A DNA stretch of 64,000 nucleotides, taken from assembly GCA_052400685.1 (NCBI GenBank), contig JBQTGJ010000002.1; one strand, written 5' to 3'. The position numbers were made by a program, and so were the translations under genes. The notes beneath the pieces are model-generated. The model ran no database searches, had not been told where the DNA came from, and worked only from the letters and a program-made list of their open reading frames with translations. Positions 47,219 to 56,309 of the stretch are shown piece by piece. The stretch comes from CAZHHH01 sp052400685 (GTDB lineage: Bacteria > Bacteroidota > Bacteroidia > Bacteroidales > Marinilabiliaceae). How positions within the stretch are numbered: the stretch's first letter is position 1; every line of letters begins with the position of its first letter.

Positions 47219-47487
47219 GCATTATCAAAAGAATCGGTTTTAAGCCAAAAAGAGACTGGTTTTTAAGGTTTGAGTTACAAAATGCTCTCTTTTTTTAAAC
47301 ACAAAGAGTTTAAAGCAACACTATTAAAGCATGGGCATTCTTCTCAAAAACATAAAAAAACGACAATAGTTCCATAGTATTTAGTTGTAGCTCTACCGGG
47401 ATGTCCTTCAACCTGGAGTAATCGCTGGGTTGGGGCGTGGGGATTGCTCATACTCCTGTATATTACCAACAGGTTATGTTTCTTCGT

Positions 47488-47814
47488 CTAGGCTATATTG
47501 ACTTTCTGGTCAAGCAGTTCGATGTTAAAATTTATCTTTGCATTAAGCGCCTTAAACACTTTCAAAATGGTCTCAAATCTGGCGTCGGTAAGACTATTTT
47601 CAATTTTAGAAATCTGTGCTTTCTGAACACCAATTAATTTTCCAAGTTGTTCTTGAGTTAAGTTCCTTTCTTTTCTTGCTTGTTTGATTGCTTCTCCCAA
47701 TAAATCAAGTCTCAATTCATTTTCAAAGCTCTCTCGTTTAGGGGTTCCCTTTTTGCCAATATATTTGTCGGTCAGGACATCAAGGCTGGTTGTTTTCATT
47801 GGTTTCTTTTTCAT
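47488..47814 (-). CDS. HigA-like antitoxin (XRE HTH)
   Basis: 108 residues. LLGEAIKQARKERNLTQEQL and IGVQKAQISKIENSLTDAR form a clear Cro/C1-type HTH in the C-terminal half. It follows the toxin gene by 3 bp, the reversed toxin-first order typical of HigBA. It should neutralise the toxin and repress the pair. Cassette-borne. Confidence 0.85.
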   Translation of the reverse strand: MKKKPMKTTSLDVLTDKYIGKKGTPKRESFENELRLDLLGEAIKQARKERNLTQEQLGKLIGVQKAQISKIENSLTDARFETILKVFKALNAKINFNIELLDQKVNIA

Positions 47815-47817
47815 GGC

Positions 47818-48159
47818 TTAGATGCTTTTTCGTTCAAAATACTCTTTCCTTATTCTCTCTGCTTTCTCGATTTCTGATTTTGGAACTTTGTCAGTTTTCT
47901 TAATAATTCCATGAGTCGAAATTACTACAGTATCAATTTTTTCTGACTTGTCCCAAAATGCAAATAGCCTGAAATAGTTTTTGTTATAAATAGTCCGAAA
48001 TTTCCATATTTCACCAGATAGTTTCTTAAATAATTCTTTGTCTTGAACAACGCGAGCTTTGTGAATATTATAAATCACTTTATCACGCGATTTTTCATCA
48101 AGTTTGTCGAGAAACTCTATGGCTTGGTCAAGTAGCTCAACTTTAAATCTTTCAGTCAC
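47818..48159 (-). CDS. HigB-like RelE/ParE-superfamily toxin
   Basis: 113 residues with DQAIEFLDKLDEKSRDKVI, KKLSGEIWKFRTIYNKNYFR and TVVISTHGIIKKTDKVP, matching the phage-derived Gp49-like/HigB toxin family (ribosome-dependent mRNA interferase). It is the first gene of a two-gene operon inside a cassette with start core GTTGCCAACAAG (48233-48222) and a complementary 3' core beside the repeat element. TA pairs commonly stabilise cassette arrays. Confidence 0.85.
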   Translation of the reverse strand: MTERFKVELLDQAIEFLDKLDEKSRDKVIYNIHKARVVQDKELFKKLSGEIWKFRTIYNKNYFRLFAFWDKSEKIDTVVISTHGIIKKTDKVPKSEIEKAERIRKEYFERKSI

Positions 48160-48226
48160 TTTGCTTTTTATTCAAAGATAAAAGTTTCTTTCTAAGGAAA
48201 CAAGGGATTATCTCTTTTTAACTTGT

Positions 48227-48357
48227 TGGCAACGGTGGCGGTATGGTTAGTAAGGGATTGCGGGCTTTATACCTATCAAGTTACAGCAAATTTGGAGCGG
48301 AAGACAACGCCCCGAAAACCTCTGAAACCCTTATTAACTATACCGCGTGTTATGTGG
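48227..48357 (-). other. attC-like recombination site
   Basis: On the minus strand: CACATAAC, arm GCGGTATAGTTAATAAGGG, spacer, arm CCCTTACTAACCATACCGC, then GTTGCCA. It has ~130 bp of strong imperfect palindrome. It closes the lipoprotein cassette and opens the HigBA cassette. The arms resemble those at 36779-36908. Confidence 0.85.
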
Positions 48358-48373
48358 CGTAATTCATTATTTA

Positions 48374-49465
48374 TCAATCAAGTAAATCACCTTTGTTGAT
48401 TGTGTATATTCCACCGTCCCAGGCTCCTAAATAAATCTTGCCGTTGAATTCTTCTATAAAATAATAATCACCTGACGGTAGACCGTCATTTATTAAGTTT
48501 TTATATGTAAAATCTGTTAAGGAATATGCGGAAATTGAACCATAAGAATAATCTATTGCATTATCATTTAGAACTTTTATCTCATATACAAAATCTTCTG
48601 TTACCGACTTGTAGTTTGTCCAAGTTTGTCCATTTGTCGAATAATTTACAGCATTACTTGCAAATTGAAATATCGTATCGCTGTATTCAAAAATTGCTTT
48701 ATTATTATCATAGATAAAAGTATCACCTGAAGGCTTAATTACATATGTTCCATAATCATTTGTAGTTAGAAAAAAGTTCTCCCCGATAGCTTTTAAACTA
48801 TAATAATGTCTATTCCAAGGGAAATCATCAAGTGTAATCAGTTTATTAAAGGAGGGTGATATTGAACTTTCAGTTATTTCTAAATCAATTATCACAAGAT
48901 GATGAACTCCAGACCTATCATTTGGGTCATTTCGTAGGTATGAAGTCAGCACTATTCCAAGTTGATTATTTGAATTAATCGCTATACTTTCATATCTATA
49001 TCCAACGTCATAACTTCCAACTTGATAGCCAATGGTCTCACTATTTGGAAAATCCTTTGTATGAATCGAATTTACGGTTTTATTACCAATAGTTGTCGAA
49101 TAAAAATCGAATTGCAAAGAGTCAACCTTATATTCTGTTGGAAGTTTTAGATAATTGGCTAACATATAAAAATCCTTAGTTAAGAATCCACATTTATAAG
49201 TCCCATTAAAACTTTCAGTTGGTATTGTTCTTTCTTCTAAAATATTTTCATTTTCATCTACTCTCATGAATTTATCAAGCGAAATCAGCAGCATCTCATT
49301 TCCATCAATTGCACATGCTTTAAAGGCTTCTCCTTCATTTAGAATATCCTTTTCACTTAGCTTCTCACTATGAGTCCATTCGATTTTAGGGTCATTATCT
49401 TCTTTTTTTTCACAACTACTAAAAATCAATCCAGTTGCGAGAAAAATCAGTAGTATTTTTTTCAT
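48374..49465 (-). CDS. Lipoprotein of unknown function, propeller-like
   Basis: 363 residues. Signal ending LIFSSCEK (Cys ~18) and a Lys/Glu/Asp linker. The remainder is beta-rich with repeated 'I-x-L/D...' strands, suggesting a propeller; a C-terminal piece reads FNGKIYLGAWDGGIYTINKGD. No family is recognised. Sole gene of its cassette (start core GTGTGTGGC at 49560-49552, attC after the stop). Confidence 0.7.
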   Translation of the reverse strand: MKKILLIFLATGLIFSSCEKKEDNDPKIEWTHSEKLSEKDILNEGEAFKACAIDGNEMLLISLDKFMRVDENENILEERTIPTESFNGTYKCGFLTKDFYMLANYLKLPTEYKVDSLQFDFYSTTIGNKTVNSIHTKDFPNSETIGYQVGSYDVGYRYESIAINSNNQLGIVLTSYLRNDPNDRSGVHHLVIIDLEITESSISPSFNKLITLDDFPWNRHYYSLKAIGENFFLTTNDYGTYVIKPSGDTFIYDNNKAIFEYSDTIFQFASNAVNYSTNGQTWTNYKSVTEDFVYEIKVLNDNAIDYSYGSISAYSLTDFTYKNLINDGLPSGDYYFIEEFNGKIYLGAWDGGIYTINKGDLLD

Positions 49466-49560
49466 ATTGCTTGTCTTTTATTAATTCAAATTCAAAACGT
49501 TTATTATGCTAAAATATTATGAATCCTGTTTGCAGATTGCTAATCTTATATGCCACACAC

Positions 49561-50533
49561 CCCCCCCATAACGCCATTATCGTTTATGCCCTAAAGGGGT
49601 ATTGTCTTTATATTGTTTTTGCCGGTAATTTCCGGAAAAACAGACCCTGAATTTACTAATTCGCTGATATTTATCCAATAAGTTGAACAAAAACAGCCCC
49701 CATGTTAAGATGAGAGCCATGGTATATTGAGAACAAATCTTCAAAAATGAAACTTCTCCACCTGGGGAAAATCATACTGCCCTCGGGGAGGATCGTGCGC
49801 CCCGAGGGCCCCAAGGGTCGCCGTTACACATTTTTGCCCAATTCCAGCGTTTTGAAACGGAAATGCTCCGTTTTATCCAAAAAGACTACCGCCACTCAAA
49901 GAGGGATCATTTCCGCGTCGATTCTGCCTGCATATCATGCCGGATGGTTACGCACGCATCCGTCGGTTCGACATTTATCACCATTCCACAAAGCGCCATC
50001 TGAATTTGCAATTTGTGCCGGATGAAAAACCCTACATTGACCAGTTGATGGTACCCCAAAAGGACGAATCAGCTTCAGAACGCATTTTAAGATTAACCGG
50101 GATTGACGTGACCAAATGTCCTCATTGCAAAAAGGGACGTCTGATTGTCATAAGAACTATGCCCAGGATTCGGTCACCCGCAGGACATCTGCCTTCTATG
50201 CTTTTTGCAAAGTTGCTGTAACCAACAAAACACCTCCCTTAAAAACTTCATGAACATGGGGTTAGGGGTTAGGGATTAGGGGTTAGGGGTTGCATTATCA
50301 AAAGAGTCGGTTTTAAGCCAAAAAGAGACTGATTGTTAAGGTTTGAGTTACAAAATGCTCTCTTTTTTTAAACACAAAGAGTTTAATGCAGCACAATGAA
50401 AGCATGGGCATTCTTCTCAAAAACATAAGAAAACGACAGTAGTTCCATAGTATTTAGTTGTAGCTCTACCGGGGTGTAGTTCAACCTGGAGTAATCGGCT
50501 GGGTCGTGGGGATTGCTCTTACTCCTGTATATT
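49561..50533 (+). mobile_element. Full-length attC-associated repeat element with IS91-type remnant, copy 2
   Basis: A ~970-bp direct repeat of 46505-47462 with the same order of parts: left end, three palindromic units at 21-nt spacing (around CTCGGGGAGGATCGTGCGC), transposase remnant, G-rich tract, spacer, right end. The two copies flank the HigBA and lipoprotein cassettes, so homologous recombination could delete or circularise that ~3 kb. Confidence 0.85.
49850..50221 (+). pseudogene. IS91-family transposase C-terminal remnant, copy 2
   Basis: Nearly the same as the 46765-47139 remnant (MPDGYARIRRFDIYHHSTKR; CPHCKKGRLIVIRTMPRI) with a handful of substitutions and the same missing N-terminal catalytic part. 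Confidence 0.7.
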
Positions 50534-50574
50534 GTGTGCCCGTGCTTTCTTTTTCGTCCGTGCGGTAGGGCAGA

Positions 50575-50640
50575 CACACTCGTTGCCAAATTTTGGGTTG
50601 AGCTTGGGCTAGTGCGACTTGGCAATGTGTGTGGCGGTTT
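50575..50640 (-). other. Palindrome after the restriction-modification genes, possible degenerate attC
   Basis: Minus-strand arms ACACACATTGCCAA and TTGGCAACGAGTGTGT pair around a spacer rich in AAGCTC. The cores are not clean GTTRRRY. It may be a decayed attC or a terminator for the genes that end at 50651. Confidence 0.45.
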
Positions 50641-50650
50641 AGCTGTGGCA

Positions 50651-50956
50651 TTACTTTTTTCTTTCCTTATAAATTTGCCTCAATTCTGAAATTTCCTTTA
50701 ACTCATCATTGATTTTCACTTTCCAAAATTTCCACCCGTTAACACTCAAATTAACTAATGCCCTTGCTGCACCACTCGGGAATGGATAATGTTTCTGACT
50801 ACCGTCAATATTCAAGTCAATAAAACCGTCCGAATTTATCTTTGCCGTTTTTGTAGGATTAGTGTCAGAATATAAAACTGTTCCTTTTTCAATAATTCCT
50901 TCGTCTAATAGCATTTTTAATGTTATTTCAGTCAGGTCATTTGTTTTTGTCTCCAT
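50651..50956 (-). CDS. RAMA-domain protein (modified-DNA reader)
   Basis: 101 residues from the Met at 50956, ten bases past the upstream stop. An earlier Met at 50986 would overlap that gene. LLDEGIIEKGTVLY, the glycine strand and FPSGAARALVNLSVNGWKFW match the RAMA domain, found with restriction systems and thought to read methylated adenine. It is the last gene of the restriction-modification operon. A helper role in recognising modified DNA is inference. Confidence 0.75.
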   Translation of the reverse strand: METKTNDLTEITLKMLLDEGIIEKGTVLYSDTNPTKTAKINSDGFIDLNIDGSQKHYPFPSGAARALVNLSVNGWKFWKVKINDELKEISELRQIYKERKK

Positions 50957-50966
50957 ATTCAAATAA

Positions 50967-53732
50967 TTATATTTCCTTAACTGCAAATCTGATTCTATAA
51001 AGATGCAATAAGGATGATTTTATCGCTTCAAAATGTTCATCAATTTCGAATGCTTTCAAAAGAACTCTTTCAAAATTCACTCTGTCTGCTTGCTCAATTT
51101 CTTGTCTTAAAGGCAGTCTATTTCTATTGGCAATTGGTTGAAAAGCATTGATAATACTTTGTTTTTGCTCGTCAGATAAAAGCTGGAAATTCAAAAGTTT
51201 AAAATCTCGTTCAAATTTTGTTGCTCTCAAATCAAGTGCACCTAACCCTCTGCCAAAACCAAAACTTTCAATAAAAAACATACTTAAAACGCTATTCAAT
51301 AAGGCTAGCAATAAAGTTCTATTTTCATCTTGATATGCTTCTTTTAAGGAAAGCCCTATCATTCTCTGGTCAATAAATACACGAGGTGTACATTCAGCAA
51401 TAAATAAAGACCTGTCATAGTTTACATTGGCTACAAAGTCAGCCATATTATCGCTTTTCATCTCATACCAAAAATGATTTGCCCTTCTAAGTGAAGTTGT
51501 TAGAGGAATACCCTCTTTGTTATTTTGATTTTCAAAACTTCTAATCCATTGCAAGGCACCTGAATGATTAAGTTGCTCCAATTCCTCAATACTTCTTGAA
51601 CAACAAAATGCCTCTGCATCTGCTGAGCAATAAAGTCCAGTTGTGCCTCTTAGGTTTTTCAGAACTGGTTTTATGTATTCAGCTTCAATGCTATGACCAG
51701 ATGCAGGATAAAACAAAGCATTCCAACCTCTTCTTTCACCACGAGTAAAATTGAAAAACTGATTACAGTCAATTAATTTTTCTGAAACTTCCGCAAGCCA
51801 ATTAAGATTTGCAAAGTAACCGCACCAAGGGACACCAATTGTTTCAAAATAAGCTATGTCATTGACTGAATGATTCTGAATGACTACAAATTCATTATCT
51901 GTTTCTAACAAAATATTTTCGCTCAATTGTTTAGTGTCAGGTATTTCATTGATATTTTCCTTTAGGGTGCAAAATGAAATTATTCTGTCTTGGTCTATTG
52001 GCGTTTTTGGATTTCGCTTTTTCGCAATTAGAAAAGTAGCTACTACGTCTGCATTGTCAAACCATTTTCCTTTCCCAGAAATTACAACAGTTTCAATGTC
52101 ATAGAAATTCTGAATTAGCTCTAAGAAAATTTCTCCGTAATCAGTTCCCAACCAGGCATTAGAAAGTATCAGTCCAATTTTTCCATTTTCAGAAAGCAAT
52201 TGATGTAAATAGAATGGGATATATGCGAAAATGTCACTTTTTCCGCTGAGAGTTGTTGCGGTTTCTGTTTGTTCGTGTATGAAACTGTTTATTTCTGTGA
52301 TATTCGGGTTTAAAACTTGAATTTCTTTACTTTTGATAAACGGCAGATTTGATACTACGTAGTTAATAGATGGTAGCTGTTTAATAATATCATTTCCGTT
52401 ATTAGGGTCTTTAAAAGTAATGTTTTCTCCAACCTCCAAGTCAATCACGTCCGCTCTGAAAATGTTTAAAACTTTGCCAATATTGTTTGGCTTAGCCAGA
52501 GTAAGGGTTGATAATTGAATAGGAAAAGAGTGCTTGTCGGATGCCCAAATGCTGTTGATTATTTCGTCTTGGTTAAATTCATATTCTTCTTTGAGCAAAT
52601 ATGCTTGGTTGATAATTGTTCCTGTTCCGCAACAAGGATCAATTACAACTCCTTCCTTGTCTTCAACAGTGAGCCTCACTAATAAATCTGCTAATTTTTT
52701 AGGTGTAGCAAATTGTCCTGCAACCTTTCGTTTTGCAGATACAATTGAAGATTGGAGTAAATTATGAAGTATTTCGATTTCAATCCCCTCAATGTTGATT
52801 GATGAAAGAAATTGATTTAACTGGATAATCTGTTTCCAAGCAGAATTTGAAATGAACTCAATTGCAAGGTTATCACTGAAAATATTCCAGAAATTGCAAT
52901 GCTCAGATATTGATGCAATTATTTCCTTTGCTTGCTCAATTGAGGTTTCATTGTTTATCGATTCTATTCCTCTCGCTTCGTTAAAATGTCTTTTTAGAAC
53001 ATTAGCAAAGATGATTTTAAACACCCAATCGGTTAAAATTACCTTTGAAAGAGTAGGTAGTTTGTTTGAAGAATCTTTTACCGAAGTTGGATTATAACCA
53101 TATTCAGATGCCGAGGATAACCACCAATTGTTTATTTGAGCTTCAAGTCTTGAATTTCTTCTAAAATTTGCTCTTAGGTTTTCCGCTGTCGAGTGTATGT
53201 TTTCGAGGACAAGATCTATGATTGCATCAACTGCCAATATTTCGGCTGAAACCTCACCTGAAATTTCTCCTGTTTCAAAATAATCGTTTAGGTCTGTAAG
53301 TATTGAATGTAGTAAAGATTTCCAAAGTGCTTCTTTTGGTTTTACTTCAGTTCGATTGTTGATGCCAATGTCATTCCAACTCTTTAAAATTGAAAATGAA
53401 TCACCTTGTTTAGAGTAAAGAACAGCACTCTTTACATTCCATAGAATAAAGCTGTCTCTTTGTAAAATATTGGCTTTCTTGATTGCATTGCTAATTAATT
53501 CAGCATCATTAATTGGTGTGTCAGGCATTTTCAATTCCCAACCTTGTAAAATGATATTTCTTGATTGGTCTTTGAAAATCAATACATCAGGAAATAGACT
53601 TGATTTTTCATTGCTAATGGTGCTTTCACCTCCGGCACTTTTAAAGTGCCAACTTTTATTCGCAAGATGCAAGTTGATTTCGCTTATTATATCAATCGCC
53701 CAGCTTCTTTCGTTGTATGTAACTTTTGCCAT
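50967..53732 (-). CDS. Type IIG-like restriction-modification enzyme (nuclease plus N6-adenine methylase)
   Basis: 921 residues. The N-terminal part has a PD-(D/E)XK pattern (FPDVLIFKDQ ... LQGWELKMPDTP, residues ~46-75). A helical connector follows. The methylase core has AGQFATPKKLADLLV, VVIDPCCGTGTIINQAY (motif I) and NYVVSNLPFIK (motif IV, NLPF). The C-terminal ~300 residues form the target-recognition region. The layout fits single-chain type IIG enzymes that both cut and modify. A separate methyltransferase gene lies 14 bp upstream. Confidence 0.85.
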   Translation of the reverse strand: MAKVTYNERSWAIDIISEINLHLANKSWHFKSAGGESTISNEKSSLFPDVLIFKDQSRNIILQGWELKMPDTPINDAELISNAIKKANILQRDSFILWNVKSAVLYSKQGDSFSILKSWNDIGINNRTEVKPKEALWKSLLHSILTDLNDYFETGEISGEVSAEILAVDAIIDLVLENIHSTAENLRANFRRNSRLEAQINNWWLSSASEYGYNPTSVKDSSNKLPTLSKVILTDWVFKIIFANVLKRHFNEARGIESINNETSIEQAKEIIASISEHCNFWNIFSDNLAIEFISNSAWKQIIQLNQFLSSINIEGIEIEILHNLLQSSIVSAKRKVAGQFATPKKLADLLVRLTVEDKEGVVIDPCCGTGTIINQAYLLKEEYEFNQDEIINSIWASDKHSFPIQLSTLTLAKPNNIGKVLNIFRADVIDLEVGENITFKDPNNGNDIIKQLPSINYVVSNLPFIKSKEIQVLNPNITEINSFIHEQTETATTLSGKSDIFAYIPFYLHQLLSENGKIGLILSNAWLGTDYGEIFLELIQNFYDIETVVISGKGKWFDNADVVATFLIAKKRNPKTPIDQDRIISFCTLKENINEIPDTKQLSENILLETDNEFVVIQNHSVNDIAYFETIGVPWCGYFANLNWLAEVSEKLIDCNQFFNFTRGERRGWNALFYPASGHSIEAEYIKPVLKNLRGTTGLYCSADAEAFCCSRSIEELEQLNHSGALQWIRSFENQNNKEGIPLTTSLRRANHFWYEMKSDNMADFVANVNYDRSLFIAECTPRVFIDQRMIGLSLKEAYQDENRTLLLALLNSVLSMFFIESFGFGRGLGALDLRATKFERDFKLLNFQLLSDEQKQSIINAFQPIANRNRLPLRQEIEQADRVNFERVLLKAFEIDEHFEAIKSSLLHLYRIRFAVKEI

Positions 53733-53746
53733 TTTTGGTTATTCAA

Positions 53747-54658
53747 TTAACAAATTGCTGGACTTGCTTTTCCGCTTTTGTAATTAAGTGTATGATATTT
53801 TGCGATTGGCTCATTAAACAATCTTAAAGTTGATTCTTCAATTTCTTTTCTTTTAAGTGTTTCCTGAATTCTATCGGTGCAAATTTTTATGTAATCAACT
53901 GGTTTAACCTTATGAAGTAAAACATCTTCATTTTTTTCAATGCCTATAAATTGTCTGTTTTCCAAAATTGCAGAAAGCAAGAAACTACCGCTTCCACAAG
54001 CATTATCAAGAACTATATCACCAGGATTGGTAAAAGTCTTAATTAGATATCTACCTAATTCAATTGGCTTTTGAGTTGGGTGTAAAACTGGACCTTCGGA
54101 TTCTGCAGTCTTCACATACACAAAATCATCTATCGGTTGTTCTTCGTATGCAATGACGTCAGTTGGGTATCTTTTTCCATTGCTCTTTACATGGTTGGAT
54201 TTAAAGTCTCCATAACTCCCTGTAAGTTGATTTTTTCTATATCCTTTGTCATATGCTTCACCATTGGACATTTGAGGATTGTATGATGGTTGCTTTTTGT
54301 AGAAAAGACAAATGTCTTCGTGTTTGCGAAGTGGTTGCTTTTTTGCATTTAGGAAGTTTGTTGATTTAGATTTTATCCATACGATTTTGTATTTGAATAA
54401 CTTCTCGTTACTCATAATCAATTTCGCTGTAAAAAGCCCTTGTGCCGTTAAGGCAATAGCTCCATTGTCTTTGATGATTCTTTCATAATGACTCCAAAGT
54501 TGGTCTAAGTCAATAACTGAATCCCATTTATTCTGAGTTGTCCCATAAGGCAAATCACAAAGTATCATATCAATTGACTTGCTTGGAATGTTTTTCATAA
54601 CTTCTAAGCAGTCACCTTGGATTACCTTGTTTAAATATTTTTCAATTGATTTAGCCAT
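53747..54658 (-). CDS. DNA adenine/cytosine-N4 methyltransferase, beta class
   Basis: 303 residues. Motif IV MILCDLPYGTTQNKWD (residues ~31-46) precedes motif I LDNACGSGSF (~215), an order that marks beta-class amino-methyltransferases. The middle region LHPTQKPIELGRYLI is the usual motif before motif I. It should methylate the recognition site, protecting the host from the neighbouring nuclease. The control-protein-like gene ends 3 bp before its start. Confidence 0.88.
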   Translation of the reverse strand: MAKSIEKYLNKVIQGDCLEVMKNIPSKSIDMILCDLPYGTTQNKWDSVIDLDQLWSHYERIIKDNGAIALTAQGLFTAKLIMSNEKLFKYKIVWIKSKSTNFLNAKKQPLRKHEDICLFYKKQPSYNPQMSNGEAYDKGYRKNQLTGSYGDFKSNHVKSNGKRYPTDVIAYEEQPIDDFVYVKTAESEGPVLHPTQKPIELGRYLIKTFTNPGDIVLDNACGSGSFLLSAILENRQFIGIEKNEDVLLHKVKPVDYIKICTDRIQETLKRKEIEESTLRLFNEPIAKYHTLNYKSGKASPAIC

Positions 54659-54661
54659 TTC

Positions 54662-54991
54662 TTAAAATTTTAAATCTCCTTGTTTAACCTTTGACACTCT
54701 GTAGTATTTCGCTTTTTCTTCTGCCATGGTCAATAATTCTGTTGAGTCGGAAACTCGATAAATCATTTCAGCAATTTTTTCGCTGTAAAATTCTTTTTCA
54801 AGTTTTTTGATGTCCAATTTGAAAAACTTAGCAAGTTTTGGGAGTATTTCCTCTGGAACATTGCGTTTATGGTTCTCAATTTTGGAAAGCGTTGATTGGT
54901 CAATATCAAGTGCAGCAGCAAGTTTTGTCAGTGTCAAACCGTGCTGAACTCGTAAATTATGAATGTATTCTCCGAATTTTTCTTTCATCAC
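54662..54991 (-). CDS. XRE-type HTH, probable restriction-modification controller protein
   Basis: 109 residues. EYIHNLRVQHGLTLTKLAAA and LDIDQSTLSKIENHKRNVPE give a textbook Cro/C1-type HTH; a short helical tail follows. First gene of the operon, 3 bp before the methyltransferase. Small HTH proteins in this place (C proteins) time expression of nuclease relative to methylase. The operator was not identified. Confidence 0.8.
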   Translation of the reverse strand: MMKEKFGEYIHNLRVQHGLTLTKLAAALDIDQSTLSKIENHKRNVPEEILPKLAKFFKLDIKKLEKEFYSEKIAEMIYRVSDSTELLTMAEEKAKYYRVSKVKQGDLKF

Positions 54992-55186
54992 CTTGAAAAT
55001 TTCACCTTGACAATTATGTCAAAAATACAAAATGTTTTCGTTCAACCAAACTTTTAAATACTGCTATTAAGGTTAAATTCTTGTTCGTGGGCTGGCTAAG
55101 TTCAAGCTCTTTTGGTTTTTAGCGTTGGATTTGTGTGTCGGCAAAACCAAATGTGCTTGAATGTGCGGATGGCTTTCTTTGCATGC

Positions 55187-55326
55187 CCACAACGCCCTAC
55201 TGTATGCGGTCGGCCGGGGCATTTCTGCCAGTTACGAAAGTTTCAGGACAAACGCGGGTGACAGGGAAAAACGAAACCCGCAATATGCCGTGGAGCCCCG
55301 GCTGCCGTATCACAGCATGTTGTACC
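55187..55326 (-). other. attC-like recombination site
   Basis: On the minus strand: GGTACAAC, arm ATGCTGTGATACGGCAGCCGGGG, spacer, arm CCCCGGCCGACCGCATACAGT, then GTTGTGG. It has ~140 bp of strong palindrome. It closes the cassette of the two small membrane proteins, whose start (56309-56301) is GGTGTACCTA, nearly complementary to TAGGTACAAC. Confidence 0.85.
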
Positions 55327-55331
55327 TAGTT

Positions 55332-55742
55332 TTAATTTTCAATGTCCTTGCTCGATACTCCTATTGGTTTTATATTTTTCTTTGAATGTCGGTAAAATCC
55401 AATAACTTTATTTCTCCTCGGATTCGAAATAGAATATTTAAGCATTAATTCGTCTCCGACGACCTGCAATCCCTGTTTTTGACCTGCTTTAAAACTGTCC
55501 CTGTAAATGCTGTCACCAATTATATATTCATATTCTACCAGTTGAATCCAATAACCTTTGACGCTCGGAATCATTTTAGCTTCAATAATTTTTGCTCTTG
55601 TTTGTTCAGTTTTTGTAAACACAAAATTTGTCGGAATCTGGAATTGATTAAAACCTAAATATAGGAATACACTTATGAAAATTATAAGAAATATAGATGC
55701 TATTGTATTTGTTGTTTGATTTATAAATCTAATCCTCACCAT
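55332..55742 (-). CDS. DUF3592-like membrane protein
   Basis: 136 residues. One N-terminal membrane helix (about 13-32) and a small beta domain: ARIIEAK-like opening (TRAKIIEAKMIPSVKGYW), then VEYEYIIGDSIYRDS and VGDELMLKYSISNPRRN, as in DUF3592-type proteins. Function unknown. Second gene of the cassette, directly before its attC-like site. Confidence 0.65.
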   Translation of the reverse strand: MVRIRFINQTTNTIASIFLIIFISVFLYLGFNQFQIPTNFVFTKTEQTRAKIIEAKMIPSVKGYWIQLVEYEYIIGDSIYRDSFKAGQKQGLQVVGDELMLKYSISNPRRNKVIGFYRHSKKNIKPIGVSSKDIEN

Positions 55743-55830
55743 ATATAGATTTCTTTATACTACCGGTTTCAAATTCATTAATTATTCAAACTTGCAATCT
55801 TCTATCTGCTTTTGAGAATGTCCTTCTATT

Positions 55831-56268
55831 CTAAGTGCTTATTCTTTCTGATATTTCAGTTTTTTCGCGATTTATAAACTTTTTAACTTCATAATACTTT
55901 ATGGCAATAGTAATAAAAACTGGAATTGAGGGAACTAATAACGAAACTCCAAATGTCTGTTTCCAAATAATCCACGAAATAGCAAATCCTAGTATTAGAA
56001 ATGCGAAAAGCACCAAAATCTGTTTCCAAACAATTACTTCAAACCGAATGGAATTATTAAGTACTTTAAAACAAACCAAGTCGGTAGAGTTCAATTGTTT
56101 CAAAAATGGGTCCCAACCATTATATTTGTATTTATATGTTTTTCTGATTACCAACTCTTTTTCTGACAAGCTAACAGCTTTATATTTCCCACGAAAATAA
56201 ATTTCTATTATTCCAAAAATTAAATCGGTCGAAACATTTTTCGGTCTATTTATAAATGTATATATCAT
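55831..56268 (-). CDS. Small membrane protein of unknown function
   Basis: 145 residues. A soluble beta-rich N-terminal part with DLVCFKVLNNSIRFEVIVW is followed by two membrane helices (VLFAFLILGFAISWIIW and LLVPSIPVFITIAI) and a basic tail, a layout like PH-domain-type bacterial membrane proteins. Start about 33 bp inside the cassette. No firm family. Confidence 0.6.
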   Translation of the reverse strand: MIYTFINRPKNVSTDLIFGIIEIYFRGKYKAVSLSEKELVIRKTYKYKYNGWDPFLKQLNSTDLVCFKVLNNSIRFEVIVWKQILVLFAFLILGFAISWIIWKQTFGVSLLVPSIPVFITIAIKYYEVKKFINREKTEISERIST

Positions 56269-56309
56269 TCACAATCAATAGTTAGTCTGTCTTTTTAAAT
56301 TAGGTACAC

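Larger units (their letters stand above)
46505..47462 (+). mobile_element. Full-length attC-associated repeat element with IS91-type remnant, copy 1
   Basis: A ~960-bp unit nearly identical to 49561-50533. In order: the left end (46510-46670), a seed of the 21-nt palindromic repeat (CCCTCGGG at ~46722), a decayed IS91-type transposase, a G-rich TTAGGG-like tract, a shared ~110-bp spacer and the right end finishing CTGTATATT. The right side abuts TTACCAACAGG, the complementary core of the HigBA cassette. It is non-autonomous as it stands. Confidence 0.8.
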
